Below are positions 15,170 to 23,969 of a stretch of 28,448 nt of DNA, in pieces. Below the pieces are notes generated by a model that was not told where the DNA came from, ran no database searches, and saw only the letters and a list, made by a program, of their open reading frames with translations. Source of the stretch: JACDCY01 sp964350145 (GTDB taxonomy: Bacteria > Gemmatimonadota > Gemmatimonadetes > Gemmatimonadales > Gemmatimonadaceae). The DNA lies in contig CAYGJL010000037.1 in the NCBI GenBank assembly GCA_964350145.1, forward strand, positions 1 to 28,448. The letters run 5' to 3'. Numbering within the stretch: the stretch's first letter is position 1; every line of letters starts with the position of its first letter. A program made the translations under genes and the position numbers.

Positions 15170-16357
15170 ATGTCTTCGGCGGACCCCAACACCACAATCG
15201 AGCGCATTGAGCAGGGCGAGCCCAATGCGGGCCGGAAACTCGTAGTCACCGGTGAGTGCGTCGCAGAGGGCGGGGAGGCCGCCGGCCTCGCTCAGCTGCC
15301 TTCGCTCGAGTCCGGCACAACGACCGGCTGGAGCGCGCAGCGCTCGGAGCCCGCGCCGCCTCCACCGCTGACGTTCGGGCTGGCGGCGGCACCATCGTTT
15401 CCGCACACCGTGGGTGGGGCGTGGGTCAACCCTGTGCTTCAATTGCCGGCGAGCGTGCCGCATATGTGGATACCGACACAACGTGAATCACGCTTCCGGG
15501 CCTCGCGCAGGCGCCTCGAGAATTTTATCGACAGGCTGATCGACGGGACCGTAGCGGAACGCCCGCCAAAGACCGTGGTCGTGGTAGCGCACCCGGACGA
15601 CGAGGCGATCGGGGTCGGCGCGCGTCTCAAGAATCTGCCCGACGCCATCATCGTGCACGTCACCGACGGCGCGCCGCGTGATCCGCTGTATGCGCAGAAG
15701 AAAGGATTCGCTACGCGCGAGGAGTACACCCGCGCGCGGCAGGACGAGCTTGCCGCGGCGCTCCGCGTGGTCGGAGTGGGTCCCGAGCGGACCCGCTGCC
15801 TCAACGTGGTGGACGGCGAAGCCACCGAGCGACTGGTGGAGCTGGCGTACGCGATGGCGGATATCCTCGACGAGTTCCGGCCGGAGGTAGTGCTGACGCA
15901 TCCCTACGAGGGCGGGCACACCGATCACGACGCCACGGCATTCGCGGTTCATCTTGCGTGCGGAATGCTCCGGCGCGAAGGCGTGCCCGCGCCGTTGGTG
16001 CTCGAGTTCACGTCCTACAATTTCATGGAAGGCGAACGCACGATCGGCGAGTTCATCCCGTTTTTCGGGGTGACGGCGAAGCAGGCCGACCTGCCGCCCG
16101 AGCTCCAGGCGCTCAAGCGGGAGATGTACGACTGCTTCGTCACGCAGAAAGAATGCTTGAGCGCGTTTCCCGTGGAGCGGGAGAAGTTCCGCCCGGCTCC
16201 GCGCTACAGCTTCACCCAGCCACCGCATCGCGGGCCGCTGCTGTACGAGCGCTTTTCCAACCTGGTAAGTGGGGAGCAGTGGCGTGACCAGGCCCGCCGG
16301 GCGCTCGAGCGGCTCCGTGCCAAGCGCCGCGCTACGCGCTCGTTCGCCGCGAACTGA
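15170..16357 (+). CDS. PIG-L/LmbE family deacetylase
   Basis: A zinc-dependent N-acetylglucosamine-type deacetylase. The metal-binding AHPDDE motif is complete (His141, Asp143, Asp144), and the second motif HTDHD lies at about 250-254 within HPYEGGHTDHDA. The family removes acetyl groups from GlcNAc-containing lipids, thiols or glycans in many pathways. The start is chosen because AAGGAG (15157-15162) precedes the ATG by 7 nt. That gives about 95 N-terminal residues of low-complexity, Pro/Ala/Gly-rich sequence ahead of the catalytic domain. This extension is not usual for the family and could be partly untranslated if a start such as the ATG at 15464 is used. It lies just after the glucan locus and could act on the same polymer or on an unrelated glycoconjugate. 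Confidence 0.85.
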   Translation: MSSADPNTTIERIEQGEPNAGRKLVVTGECVAEGGEAAGLAQLPSLESGTTTGWSAQRSEPAPPPPLTFGLAAAPSFPHTVGGAWVNPVLQLPASVPHMWIPTQRESRFRASRRRLENFIDRLIDGTVAERPPKTVVVVAHPDDEAIGVGARLKNLPDAIIVHVTDGAPRDPLYAQKKGFATREEYTRARQDELAAALRVVGVGPERTRCLNVVDGEATERLVELAYAMADILDEFRPEVVLTHPYEGGHTDHDATAFAVHLACGMLRREGVPAPLVLEFTSYNFMEGERTIGEFIPFFGVTAKQADLPPELQALKREMYDCFVTQKECLSAFPVEREKFRPAPRYSFTQPPHRGPLLYERFSNLVSGEQWRDQARRALERLRAKRRATRSFAAN

Positions 16358-16457
16358 CCCGGCGCCCGTCGGCTAGGCCGAGGTACGCCGCTCGAGTTTT
16401 CTCAAAGATGGTGAATTGCTTGACGTTGTCCGGCGCCGACGCTTTTGTTTACGGACG

Positions 16458-19400
16458 ATGCCCCCACGCCTCAGCAGCGACGCGATGCCCATGGTCGGGA
16501 GATCGGCCGATCTGGCTGCGCTAACCGCGTTGCTGACCGCTGCCACGGAGGGGCGGGCCGGCGCGGTATTCGTGGCGGGCGAGGGCGGCGTCGGCAAGAC
16601 GCGGCTCGTCGAAGCCGTTGCCGACCGCGCGGAGAAGACCGGGTTCACCGTCGCCGTCGGTCGCGCGTATCCGGTCGAGACCGGCGTTCCCTACGCGGTA
16701 TTCGCTGACGCGCTCGTGCCGGTTTTGCGGGCGATGGAACCCGCGCACCTCACTGTGCTTTCCCGCGGCGGGGCCGCCGAGCTGCGCCAGCTTTTCCCGA
16801 GCCTGGGTACCGAAGGCGACGGCTCGCGCGCCAACGCCGGTGCCGACCCGTCGGAGCTCAAGGCGCGTCTGCTCTGGAACTTTAGCCAGTTCCTGGTCCG
16901 CTTCGCCGCGAAGCAGCCGGTGCTGCTCGTGCTCGAGAACCTCCAGTGGGCGGACGCCTCCTCGCTGGAGCTGCTGCATTTTCTCGCGCGNNNNNNNNNN
17001 NNNNNNNNNNNNNNNNNNNNNNNNNNNNNNNNNNNNNNNNNNNNNNNNNNNNNNNNNNNNNNNNNNNNNNNNNNNNNNNNNNNNNNNNNNCGCGCGCATC
17101 GTCCTGATCGGCACGTACAACGAATCGCAGCGCGACGCGAACGAAGTGCTGCGGACCACAGAACAATCGCTCGTGCGGATGGGCGCGATCAGCGTGCATC
17201 ACCTGGCCGCCCTGAGCGAGACGCAGGTGTCGGAGCTGCTGGCGGAGACGTTCGGCGCGCCGCCGTCGCTGACCGCGCACTTCGCCAGGCTGCTGTATGA
17301 TTGGACTCGCGGTAATCCGTTCTTCATTCAGGAGACGCTCAAGTCCCTGATCGAGCGCGGCCTGCTTGTCGAGCGGGATGGCAATTGGACCGGCTGGGAG
17401 ACGGAGTCGCTGGATCTCCCGCCGACGGTCCGCGACGCGCTCGGCGCGCGGCTCGACCGGCTGCCGCCGCACGGAAAGACAATCTCGAATCTGGTCGCTG
17501 TGGTCGGTACGCGCGCCGGCTATGACGTCCTGCGCTCCGTGAGCGACCTCATGGACGCCGACCTGGTGAGCGCGCTCGACGAGCTCTGCGCAGCGCGCGT
17601 GCTCGTAGAGGCCGGGCGCGGCGAGGAGCTGGCCTACGACTTCGCGCATCCCATGCTGCGCGAGGTCCTGTACGCCGCGATCGGCGGCGCCCGCGCGCGG
17701 CTGCTGCATGCGCAGGTCGCGGAGTCCCTCGAGTCGCTGTACGGTCCAACGGCTCCGGCACACGCCGACGAGCTGGCCTTTCACTATGCGCGCGCGATGT
17801 CGCCCGAGCTCGCGCCCAAAGCTGTGAAGTATCTGACCGCCGCCGGACGCACGGCACTGGAGAAATACGCCAATCGCGAGGCGGCGGACTATCTCGCAGC
17901 CGCGCTCGAGCAGCAGGACCGGCAGGGAAGCGGCGATTCGACCAGCGAGCTGGTTACCACGCTCGCCCGCGCGCGCCAGCGACTCGGCCAGTACGACGAA
18001 GCAATGGAGCTGTGGACGCGCGCCCTTGCGGACGCGGAGCGGAGGAGCGATCGCGCCCTGGCCGCGTCGGTGCGGCACCGCATGGGGCTCGCATGTTACT
18101 GGACGGGCCGATCGCCGGAAGCGCTCGAGCATTACGCGGCCGCGCTGGAAGCGGCAACGGCGATCGCCGATCCCGCCATGATCGTGCGCGTTCGCCTCGG
18201 GCGCAGCATCTGCGCGCAGGACGCGGGCCGGTTCGCCGACGCAGCGGCTGACGTGAACGCTGCGCTCGTCGAGGCGGAGCGCACCGGAAACCCCGCGCTG
18301 ACCGCGCGCGTGCACCGCGCGCTTCTGCTGCTGCACGCGTGGAGCGGCGACGTGAGCCGCGCGAGAAAGCACGGCCGTAAAGCAGTGGCGCTGGCGGAAG
18401 AGAGCGGTCAGAAGGTGCTTGCGTGGTCGGCTCATTGGGGAATGGCGATGCTGGCGGGTCTCGACAGCGACGCGCCCGGCCTGGTGGAGCACGTCGCCGC
18501 GGCCTCGCGGCTCGCCGACGAGCTTCGCTCCCCGTTGCTGCCACTGTGGACCGCCGAACTGTCCGTGCAGTACGCATCCGGCGTCGGCAACTGGGAGACG
18601 GGAATCGCCACCGGCGAGCGCGCGATCGCGCAGGCGCGGGCGCTGGCGCAGAGGACGCTGCTGCCGCGCTTGCTGGTCTGGACCGGAACGATTCACCTCT
18701 GGCGCGGTGAGCACGCCCGCTCGCTCGAGATGTTCGAGGAGGCCTGGAAGATGTCGGGCGCCGCGCGCGGGGCCGAGCGCGCGGTGGACGTTCCATCGGT
18801 CGTGCCGGCGCACCTCGGAATGGCGGCGTATCATCTGGCGACGCGTAGCTACGCCGATGCGGTGAAGGTCGGCGAGGCAGGGCTCGCGATCGCCGACCGA
18901 GCGGGCCATATCGTGTGGGCAGTCCAGTGGCTGCTGCCGCTCATAACCGAAGCGGCGCTGTACAATGCCGATTTCGCCACTGCCGAGAAGCATTGCGCGC
19001 GCCTGCGCAGCGAATCGAAGCGGCTGGAGCACCGGCTCGCAGCCGCGTGCGCCCAGGCCGGTGAGGGATTGCTGACTCTGCTGCGCGATCGCGATCCGGC
19101 GCGCGCGGCCGGCGAGCTGCGCGGCGCCGCGGAGCAACTGGAAGCGCTGCAGTACCCGCACTTCGGGGCGAGGATGCGGCGACAGCTCGCGCGCGCGTTG
19201 GCCGAAGCCGGGGATCGCGAACAATCCGCGCGCGAGCTGCGTCGGGCGCACGATCTCTTCGCGCGGCTTGGTGCCGCGGCCGAGCTGGACGCCACCCGCG
19301 AGCAACTGCGCACGCTCGGGTTCCGGCCTCCCGCCAGGACGGTCGGCGAAGGCGCCGCCGGACTCACCGCCCGCGAAGTGGAAATCGCCCGCATGGTGGC

Positions 19401-19548
19401 GGCGCGGAAGGCGAACAAGGAGATCGGCGCGGCTCTCAAGATCTCGGCGCGAACGGTGAGCACCCACCTGTCCAACATCTTCTCCAAGCTCGACGTGGAA
19501 TCACGCGGTGAGCTGGCAGATTACGTGCGGGAGAAGGGCCTGCTCTAG
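16458..19548 (+). CDS. Large ATP-binding LuxR-family transcriptional regulator (interrupted by assembly gap)
   Basis: A multidomain regulator of the MalT/LAL kind. The N-terminal ATPase has Walker A GEGGVGKT (41-48) and a Walker-B-like VLLVLEN (155-161) followed by LQWADASS. After the N gap come RIVLIGTYNE, an AAA-type lid, a long tetratricopeptide-like helical sensor region, and a C-terminal LuxR helix-turn-helix (GLTAREVEIARMVAARKANK...ISARTVSTHLSNIFSKL). Such proteins use ATP and a bound effector to activate transcription; the effector is unknown. Frame before the gap differs from that after it when 100 N are counted, so the true gap length must be a multiple of three or the gene is frameshifted. 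The start is the first ATG of the frame; TTG at 16416 and ATGs at 16485 and 16491 are alternatives. Confidence 0.85.
16991..17090. other. Assembly gap of 100 N
   Basis: Exactly 100 N, flanked on both sides by CGCGCG, inside the ATPase domain of the LuxR-family gene. In related ATPases the two flanking motifs (LHFLAR and RIVLIGTY) are usually only several residues apart. The missing piece is thus probably short and the 100 N are a scaffolding placeholder. Confidence 0.95.
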
Positions 19549-19557
19549 CGCGCTTGG

Positions 19558-20118
19558 CTAAGCCGTCTTTTCGCGGGACGCCCCCGAGCGGGCGGACAGG
19601 AACCTCGTCAGGGCGAGCGAGTGCTGGCGGCGGTCGATTGCGATCCGGTCCGCGAGCCTGGCCAGCCCGGGATCGAGCGCCCTGGAGTTGATCAGCCCGA
19701 ACACAGCGCTGTCGCGCGCGGCGTCGTCCAGTAGCTGCGCGATCCGTCCCGCGGCGTCCTCCGGCCGCCGGAGCACTCCCTCGGGAGCTGACCGGCGATG
19801 CTGGTCCAGCTCGGCTTCCGCGATCGCGGGCGAGTACTCGGCTACTTCCAGATACGATCGCAAGGCGTGGAAGTGCTTCCAGCTGTCGTGCAGCTCCCGC
19901 GCGAGGAGCGCCGACGCGACCGAATCTCCCGCCAGGGCGGAGAGCAGATGGCTGAGGCCCACGGTCCGGCGTGCGGCCCTGAGCGCGGCGCGTCGCACCA
20001 GCATCAGTACGTCAGCGTCCTTCCGGGCAGCGGCGAGATCGGCCGTGCCCCAGTCCATGGCTGATCCAACTGACCAGCTCGCGGGCGATTTCGTTTCCGC
20101 CGCGACCGACAGCGCCAT
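19558..20118 (-). CDS. Unrecognised 186-residue helical protein
   Basis: I do not recognise a family. The sequence is almost wholly alpha-helical by composition (Ala, Leu, Arg, Glu rich), with no signal peptide or membrane segment, so it is probably cytoplasmic. Several His and acidic residues fall on helices (RELHDSWKHFHALRSYLE, AELDQHRR, DRRQHSLALTRFL), which could suit a four-helix-bundle metal site of ferritin-like type, but the pattern is not decisive. GGGAG lies 6 nt before the ATG. It converges with the LuxR-family regulator with only 9 bp between stop codons. It faces the lipoprotein genes across a gap holding a perfect inverted repeat. Base composition matches the neighbours. Confidence 0.7.
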   Translation of the reverse strand: MALSVAAETKSPASWSVGSAMDWGTADLAAARKDADVLMLVRRAALRAARRTVGLSHLLSALAGDSVASALLARELHDSWKHFHALRSYLEVAEYSPAIAEAELDQHRRSAPEGVLRRPEDAAGRIAQLLDDAARDSAVFGLINSRALDPGLARLADRIAIDRRQHSLALTRFLSARSGASREKTA

Positions 20119-20181
20119 TCGATTCTCCCGTGGATGATCGAGCGACAGTATCGCCGTTGGCGCAGAGGGTCTGAATGCGCC

Positions 20182-20217
20182 GAGCTACGTAGTAGGGCCG
20201 GAGGATTTACGTAGCTC
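20182..20217. promoter_or_regulatory. Perfect 10-bp inverted repeat, possible operator
   Basis: GAGCTACGTA (20182-20191) and TACGTAGCTC (20208-20217) are exact reverse complements 16 nt apart, in the divergent gap between the unknown helical protein and the first lipoprotein. Each arm contains the palindrome TACGTA. Could bind a dimeric regulator, perhaps of the LuxR/NarL type, or fold as a hairpin. Confidence 0.5.
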
Positions 20218-20356
20218 CAGCCGCGCGCCGTGCCGGTGGGCGTGAACCCGCATGGCCCGAGCGTGCATACGTCATCTCGCGTATCGGTTTCACGCGGGTG
20301 TCACCGCACTCTTCCCGCCGGGCGATGTGAAACAGACTCACTCATCGGAGGGAACG

Positions 20357-20770
20357 ATGCGGGTGTTCATGAAGGTTGCGGCTATGGCGGTGATTGCACT
20401 CACGGCGGCTTGCGGCGGCGGCGACGACGGAATCAACGAGCCGGCTTCGATCGCCGGGACGTACAATCTCCAGACGCTTGACGGTCAGGCACCTCCCGTG
20501 GTCGTGGTCGACGAGACTGGCTTTAAGCTGGAAATCGTTTCCGGAAATTTCGTGCTTGCCGGCAACAAGACGTTCACGACGAACGTCGTGTTCCGGATCA
20601 CAGCGGACAATGCAGTCTCGACGGAGGCGGAATCGTTTTCCGGTACGTACATGGTGACGGGGTCCACAGTGGCGTTCACCTACTCCGACGGGGACATTGA
20701 CAGCGCGACGCTGGCGGGCAACACGCTGACGTTCACCGACGGCGGCTCGACGGCGGTGTTTCGAAAGTAG
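20357..20770 (+). CDS. Small lipoprotein, paralogue of the next gene
   Basis: A 137-residue lipoprotein. The signal peptide ends in the lipobox LTAAC (Cys19), and Cys is followed by a Gly/Asp linker. The mature part (about 95 residues) starts GTYNLQTLDGQAPPVVV and continues as regular beta-strands ending in STAVFRK, which resembles a compact lipocalin-like or META-like barrel; I cannot assign a named family. GGAGG (20347-20351) is 5 nt before the ATG, so the longer upstream frame is rejected. The next gene is a diverged tandem copy. The function is unknown; a surface or periplasmic binding protein is the most that can be said. Confidence 0.8.
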   Translation: MRVFMKVAAMAVIALTAACGGGDDGINEPASIAGTYNLQTLDGQAPPVVVVDETGFKLEIVSGNFVLAGNKTFTTNVVFRITADNAVSTEAESFSGTYMVTGSTVAFTYSDGDIDSATLAGNTLTFTDGGSTAVFRK

Positions 20771-20824
20771 TTCGGACGCGAACGAGCGATTCGAAAGGCC
20801 GGTCGCTGGCACCGGCATGCGAGG

Positions 20825-20854
20825 GTGGTGAGATTCTCCAGAGAGTCTCACCAC
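20825..20854 (+). other. 14-bp hairpin between the two lipoprotein genes
   Basis: A stem of 14 pairs (one G-U) with a CA loop, 54 nt after the first lipoprotein's stop and 22 nt before the second one's start. No U-tract follows, so it more likely protects or uncouples the two messages than terminates strongly. Confidence 0.55.
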
Positions 20855-20876
20855 GCTCTCACAAGAGGATGCTCCC

Positions 20877-21296
20877 ATGCCGAAGCTGCTCACGTTGGCT
20901 GCCGCTGGCGTGATGTTGGCCGCATGCCGGCAAAGCGACCGCGCGGAGCTACTCGTTCCGGACCCCGTCGCCGGACCCTACCATCTCGAGACCATACAGC
21001 AGAAACGCCTGCCCGCGATCCTGCTCGAGGCGAACGGCTACAGGCTCGAGGTGATCGCCGGAAGCTACGAGCTCGGCGCAGACGGGAGCTACACCACCTC
21101 TCTTACCGTCCGCGAGAGCATCGAGACCGTCACGACTCCCAACGTCGCTACCTACGATGAGCGCGGGTCGGGCGTGTATTCCATCACGGCGCAGATTGTG
21201 CGTTTCAAGGACACGCAGGGGCGCGAGTTTACCGCACAGCTCGCCGGCGGAGTGCTCTCGTTTGGCGGCGACCTGCCGCGTGTGTACAGGAGATGA
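20877..21296 (+). CDS. Small lipoprotein, tandem paralogue
   Basis: A 139-residue lipoprotein with lipobox MLAAC (Cys17). It lines up with its upstream neighbour throughout the mature part: a G-x-Y-x-L-x-T opening (PYHLETIQQKRLPAILLE), then YRLEVIAGSYEL, DGSYTTSLTVR, GVYSITAQIVRF, AQLAGGVLSFGG, and a final VYRR matching VFRK. The pair therefore arose by duplication and has since diverged widely. AGAGGA (20864-20869) lies 7 nt before the ATG. The large outer-membrane protein gene follows 55 nt downstream on the same strand, so a shared transcript is possible. No known domain is recognised. Confidence 0.8.
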   Translation: MPKLLTLAAAGVMLAACRQSDRAELLVPDPVAGPYHLETIQQKRLPAILLEANGYRLEVIAGSYELGADGSYTTSLTVRESIETVTTPNVATYDERGSGVYSITAQIVRFKDTQGREFTAQLAGGVLSFGGDLPRVYRR

Positions 21297-21351
21297 TGCT
21301 CAGGAAGACAAACACATCGGAACCCCGGCAACGCGTCGGAGGCAGGCGTTG

Positions 21352-23562
21352 ATGCGAGCGGCATGCAGGACGCCTCTGGTACTCATCGCGCTGCTGTCGA
21401 CAGCCTTCACGCAGCCCGCGTCGGCCCAGGTCGTCACGCCCGCGCCGGCAGATTCCGGCGCCGCTCTCGCGGCGCTCATTGCGGAGGCGTCGCAGGTGAA
21501 TGCGAGCGTGCCTGAGCGCCTGCGGGCGTATCGCGCGCGGCTGGAGACGGAGATGTCGCTGGTGATCGTGGACTCCGGCGGCCGGGAAAGAACCGCCCAG
21601 ATCGAGCAGATCGCGAGCGACGTCCGCTGGCGCGCCCCCGACCGGTACGACCAGCACGTCATCGGCTACCGCAACCAGGCGATCGGGCCGACGTTCTCGC
21701 TCATGAGCATCTTCGGCGGCTGGACCACGCCAACGCTGTACGGCAATCGCCTGCGGCTCGGCGTCACGTCGGCGAACGCGTCGAACCGGACGTTCAACGA
21801 GAGCGCCGCGTCGCTCGCAATCCATCCGCTCGCGACCAACCGCGACGAGTACTACGTGTTCTCCGGCGGCGACACCGCGGTGACATTCTTCTCCGGCGGG
21901 CAGCAGATCCCGATTGCGCGCGTGCAGGTCACGCCGCGGCTGGACGCTCCGGGCGACGCCATCCTGCTCTCGGGCGAGATGTACATAGACGTCGCGCGAA
22001 AGCAGGTGGTGAGGATCCGCGGCCGGCTGGTGGAGGTGCGCGACGGAAGAGTCACGATCAAGTCGGGCAGCCGTATCCCGGGCGTGAGCGGAGCATCGTT
22101 CGTGGAGCTGGTCAACGTGGAAGTCGAAGGGGCGTACTGGCTGCCCGCGTACCAGCGCACCGAGCTGCAGGCGCGGATCGGGCCGTTCGGCGGGCTGCGC
22201 ACGATCGTTCGGATCGTGTCGCGCTTTCACGACTACCGTCCCAACGATTCGACGTGGACGGGTCCGGAGGCACCAGCCGGAGTTCGCCACAACCTGACGT
22301 TCGCGTCCTCTGCGACGCAGCAGCGATACGGTGGTTGGACGCAGCCGATCGGTGCCGCGAGCACCGACGTGTATTTCTCGGAGTTCGACGACGTCGCGCC
22401 CGCGGAATGGGCGACCAGCGGCCGGTCAACCGGAATCAGATTCGCGCCGCGCTCGCTGGGCGAGGTGTTTCGCTTCAACAGGATCGAGGGGCTGTTTACC
22501 GGGATCGCGCTCGCGAAGGACTTTGGTGAAGCGGCTTCGGGAGTGACGGTCCGCGGGTCCGTGGGGTGGGCGTGGTCCGAGCAGACCGCGCGCGGAATGC
22601 TGGGCGCGCATCGCACGCGCGGCGCGACGACTACAGGCATCCGCCTCGAGCGCGCGCTGGCGCATACCAACGATTTTCAGCCGCCACTGTCCTGGGGCGC
22701 GACAATGGCCGCGTTGCTCGGCAGCACCGACGACTACGACTATCTCGACCGGCGCAGCGCGACGCTGTTCGTCGGCCGCACGCTCGGACTCAAGCAGCGA
22801 TCGGTGATCCGGCTCGAGTCGGGGCCGGGCTCGGACCGCGCCGTGGAGCAGAACGCCTCGCGCGGCCTGTTCGTCGCCGACGGCGAGGGATTCAGGCCGA
22901 ACCGCGGGATCAGGGAAGGGAACTACGTCCGGACGATCGCGTCGCTCGAGGTGAATCCTGACGTGAGCGGACTGTTCGTGGACCGCGGCATCGGCGGGCG
23001 GCTGAGCTATGAGCGCGCTGACGGCGATCTCCGCTGGCAGCGCCTGGAGGCGGGCGCCGCCGCGCGCCGCGAGCTCGGACCGTTCCAGCTGTACGCGCGC
23101 GCCGATGCGGGCACGCTGATCGGTGATCCCGTGCCGCAGGCGATGTTCGAGATCGGCCGCAGCGAAGGACTGCGTTCGTACGGCTACAAGGAATTTGCCG
23201 GCGACCGCGCCGCCCTCGGCCGCGCGGTGATCGGGTACACGCTGCCCTTCCTCCGCGCGCCCATCCGGCTGCCTGGTCGGCTGATCGTGCCGGGCATCGC
23301 GCCCGGCATCGCGGCGGGAATCCACGCCGGCTGGACCGATGTGTCCGGGCCGGAGGCGGCGGCTGCGCTGCTGGAGTTGGGCACTACCATCGACGGTGAG
23401 TCCGGAGCGGTCGTGCCACTGTCGCGTACGACCGACGGCGTGCGCGCGTCGGCGGAGTTTCTGGTGACGTTCTTCAGCGGGTCGCTGGCCGTGGGCGTGA
23501 CGCGCCCGATAGACAGGCGGGGCCCGTGGAAGTTCACCGGCCGGATCGGGCAGGGGTTCTAA
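21352..23562 (+). CDS. Large outer-membrane beta-barrel protein (DUF5686-like)
   Basis: A 736-residue exported protein. The signal peptide (RAACRTPLVLIALLSTAFTQ...ASA) is followed by an N-terminal helical part with AYRARLETEMSLVI and a central domain reminiscent of outer-membrane lipoprotein-sorting folds (YIDVARKQVVRIRGRLVEV). The C-terminal ~400 residues are amphipathic beta-strands of a barrel, with a final Phe (IGQGF), the usual outer-membrane insertion signal. The layout resembles the DUF5686 group of Bacteroidota surface proteins; the assignment is tentative. GGAGG (21338-21342) is 9 nt before this ATG; the frame further upstream overlaps the previous gene and is rejected. A terminator-like hairpin follows, but its U-tract serves the opposite strand. 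Confidence 0.75.
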   Translation: MRAACRTPLVLIALLSTAFTQPASAQVVTPAPADSGAALAALIAEASQVNASVPERLRAYRARLETEMSLVIVDSGGRERTAQIEQIASDVRWRAPDRYDQHVIGYRNQAIGPTFSLMSIFGGWTTPTLYGNRLRLGVTSANASNRTFNESAASLAIHPLATNRDEYYVFSGGDTAVTFFSGGQQIPIARVQVTPRLDAPGDAILLSGEMYIDVARKQVVRIRGRLVEVRDGRVTIKSGSRIPGVSGASFVELVNVEVEGAYWLPAYQRTELQARIGPFGGLRTIVRIVSRFHDYRPNDSTWTGPEAPAGVRHNLTFASSATQQRYGGWTQPIGAASTDVYFSEFDDVAPAEWATSGRSTGIRFAPRSLGEVFRFNRIEGLFTGIALAKDFGEAASGVTVRGSVGWAWSEQTARGMLGAHRTRGATTTGIRLERALAHTNDFQPPLSWGATMAALLGSTDDYDYLDRRSATLFVGRTLGLKQRSVIRLESGPGSDRAVEQNASRGLFVADGEGFRPNRGIREGNYVRTIASLEVNPDVSGLFVDRGIGGRLSYERADGDLRWQRLEAGAAARRELGPFQLYARADAGTLIGDPVPQAMFEIGRSEGLRSYGYKEFAGDRAALGRAVIGYTLPFLRAPIRLPGRLIVPGIAPGIAAGIHAGWTDVSGPEAAAALLELGTTIDGESGAVVPLSRTTDGVRASAEFLVTFFSGSLAVGVTRPIDRRGPWKFTGRIGQGF

Positions 23563-23563
23563 G

Positions 23564-23597
23564 AAAAAAACCTCTACAACGACCGTCGTTGCAGAGG
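23564..23597 (-). terminator. Intrinsic terminator of tRNA-Pro
   Basis: The stem CCTCT-A-CAACGA / TCGTTG-C-AGAGG (one mismatch, CCG loop, 23571-23597) is followed on the minus strand by seven T (23564-23570). It lies 16 nt past the tRNA-Pro 3' end. On the plus strand the sequence after the stem is not U-rich, so it is mainly a terminator for the tRNA. Confidence 0.85.
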
Positions 23598-23612
23598 CTC
23601 AATTTACTGGAG

Positions 23613-23686
23613 TCGGGGCGACTGGATTTGAACCAGCGACCTCCTGCTCCCGAAGCAGGCGCGCTACCGGGCTACGCTACGCCCCG
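23613..23686 (-). tRNA. tRNA-Pro (anticodon CGG)
   Basis: Minus-strand cloverleaf: acceptor CGGGGCG/CGCCCCG, D arm TAGCGTAGCCCGGTAGCGC, anticodon stem CCTGC/GCAGG around TTCGGGA (anticodon CGG, reads CCG), T-arm loop TTCAAAT, discriminator A, and no encoded CCA. An intrinsic terminator follows. This is the only tRNA in the window with a visible terminator of its own. Confidence 0.97.
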
Positions 23687-23748
23687 AACCTTCAAAGTTA
23701 TCGGCTCCGACGACGTAATGGAAGCGATTCGAGCACTGCTTGCGACTT

Positions 23749-23903
23749 CGGACTGAGGACCTTGCGGCCTCAGGACCAACGGCCATCGCGGATCGGCGAT
23801 TAATCGAGGACTGAGGATCGCGGAATGCCTCTATCCGCAGGCCTCAATTAGTCGTCGATCGTCGATTGTAGTTAGTCCTGAGGCCGCAATCGTCCTCAGT
23901 CCG
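23749..23903. repeat. Long imperfect palindrome, repeat family 2, copy 2
   Basis: Same element as 2163-2360 in the same orientation. The left core 23761-23817 agrees at 55 of 57 positions and the right core 23843-23889 at 43 of 47; the outer CGGACTGAGGAC arm is also mirrored on the right. The centre is 25 nt, much shorter than in copy 1. Like copy 1 it sits just upstream of a minus-strand tRNA gene (62 nt) and upstream of a plus-strand coding gene. Confidence 0.85.
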
Positions 23904-23969
23904 CAACGCGAGCCGGGATCTGCACATTACTTTTCCAGATATTTCACACCGTTACCGCAAGGAGATCGC

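Noticed and set aside
16882..19467. Very long open frame opposite the LuxR-family gene
   Set aside because: Arg/Ala/His-rich low-complexity translation with no domain; a product of high GC at third codon positions. The plus strand encodes recognisable ATPase and helix-turn-helix motifs.
23687..23748. Promoter for tRNA-Pro on the minus strand
   Set aside because: A TAACTT-like -10 box can be found, but no acceptable -35 box at 16-18 nt, so no call is made.
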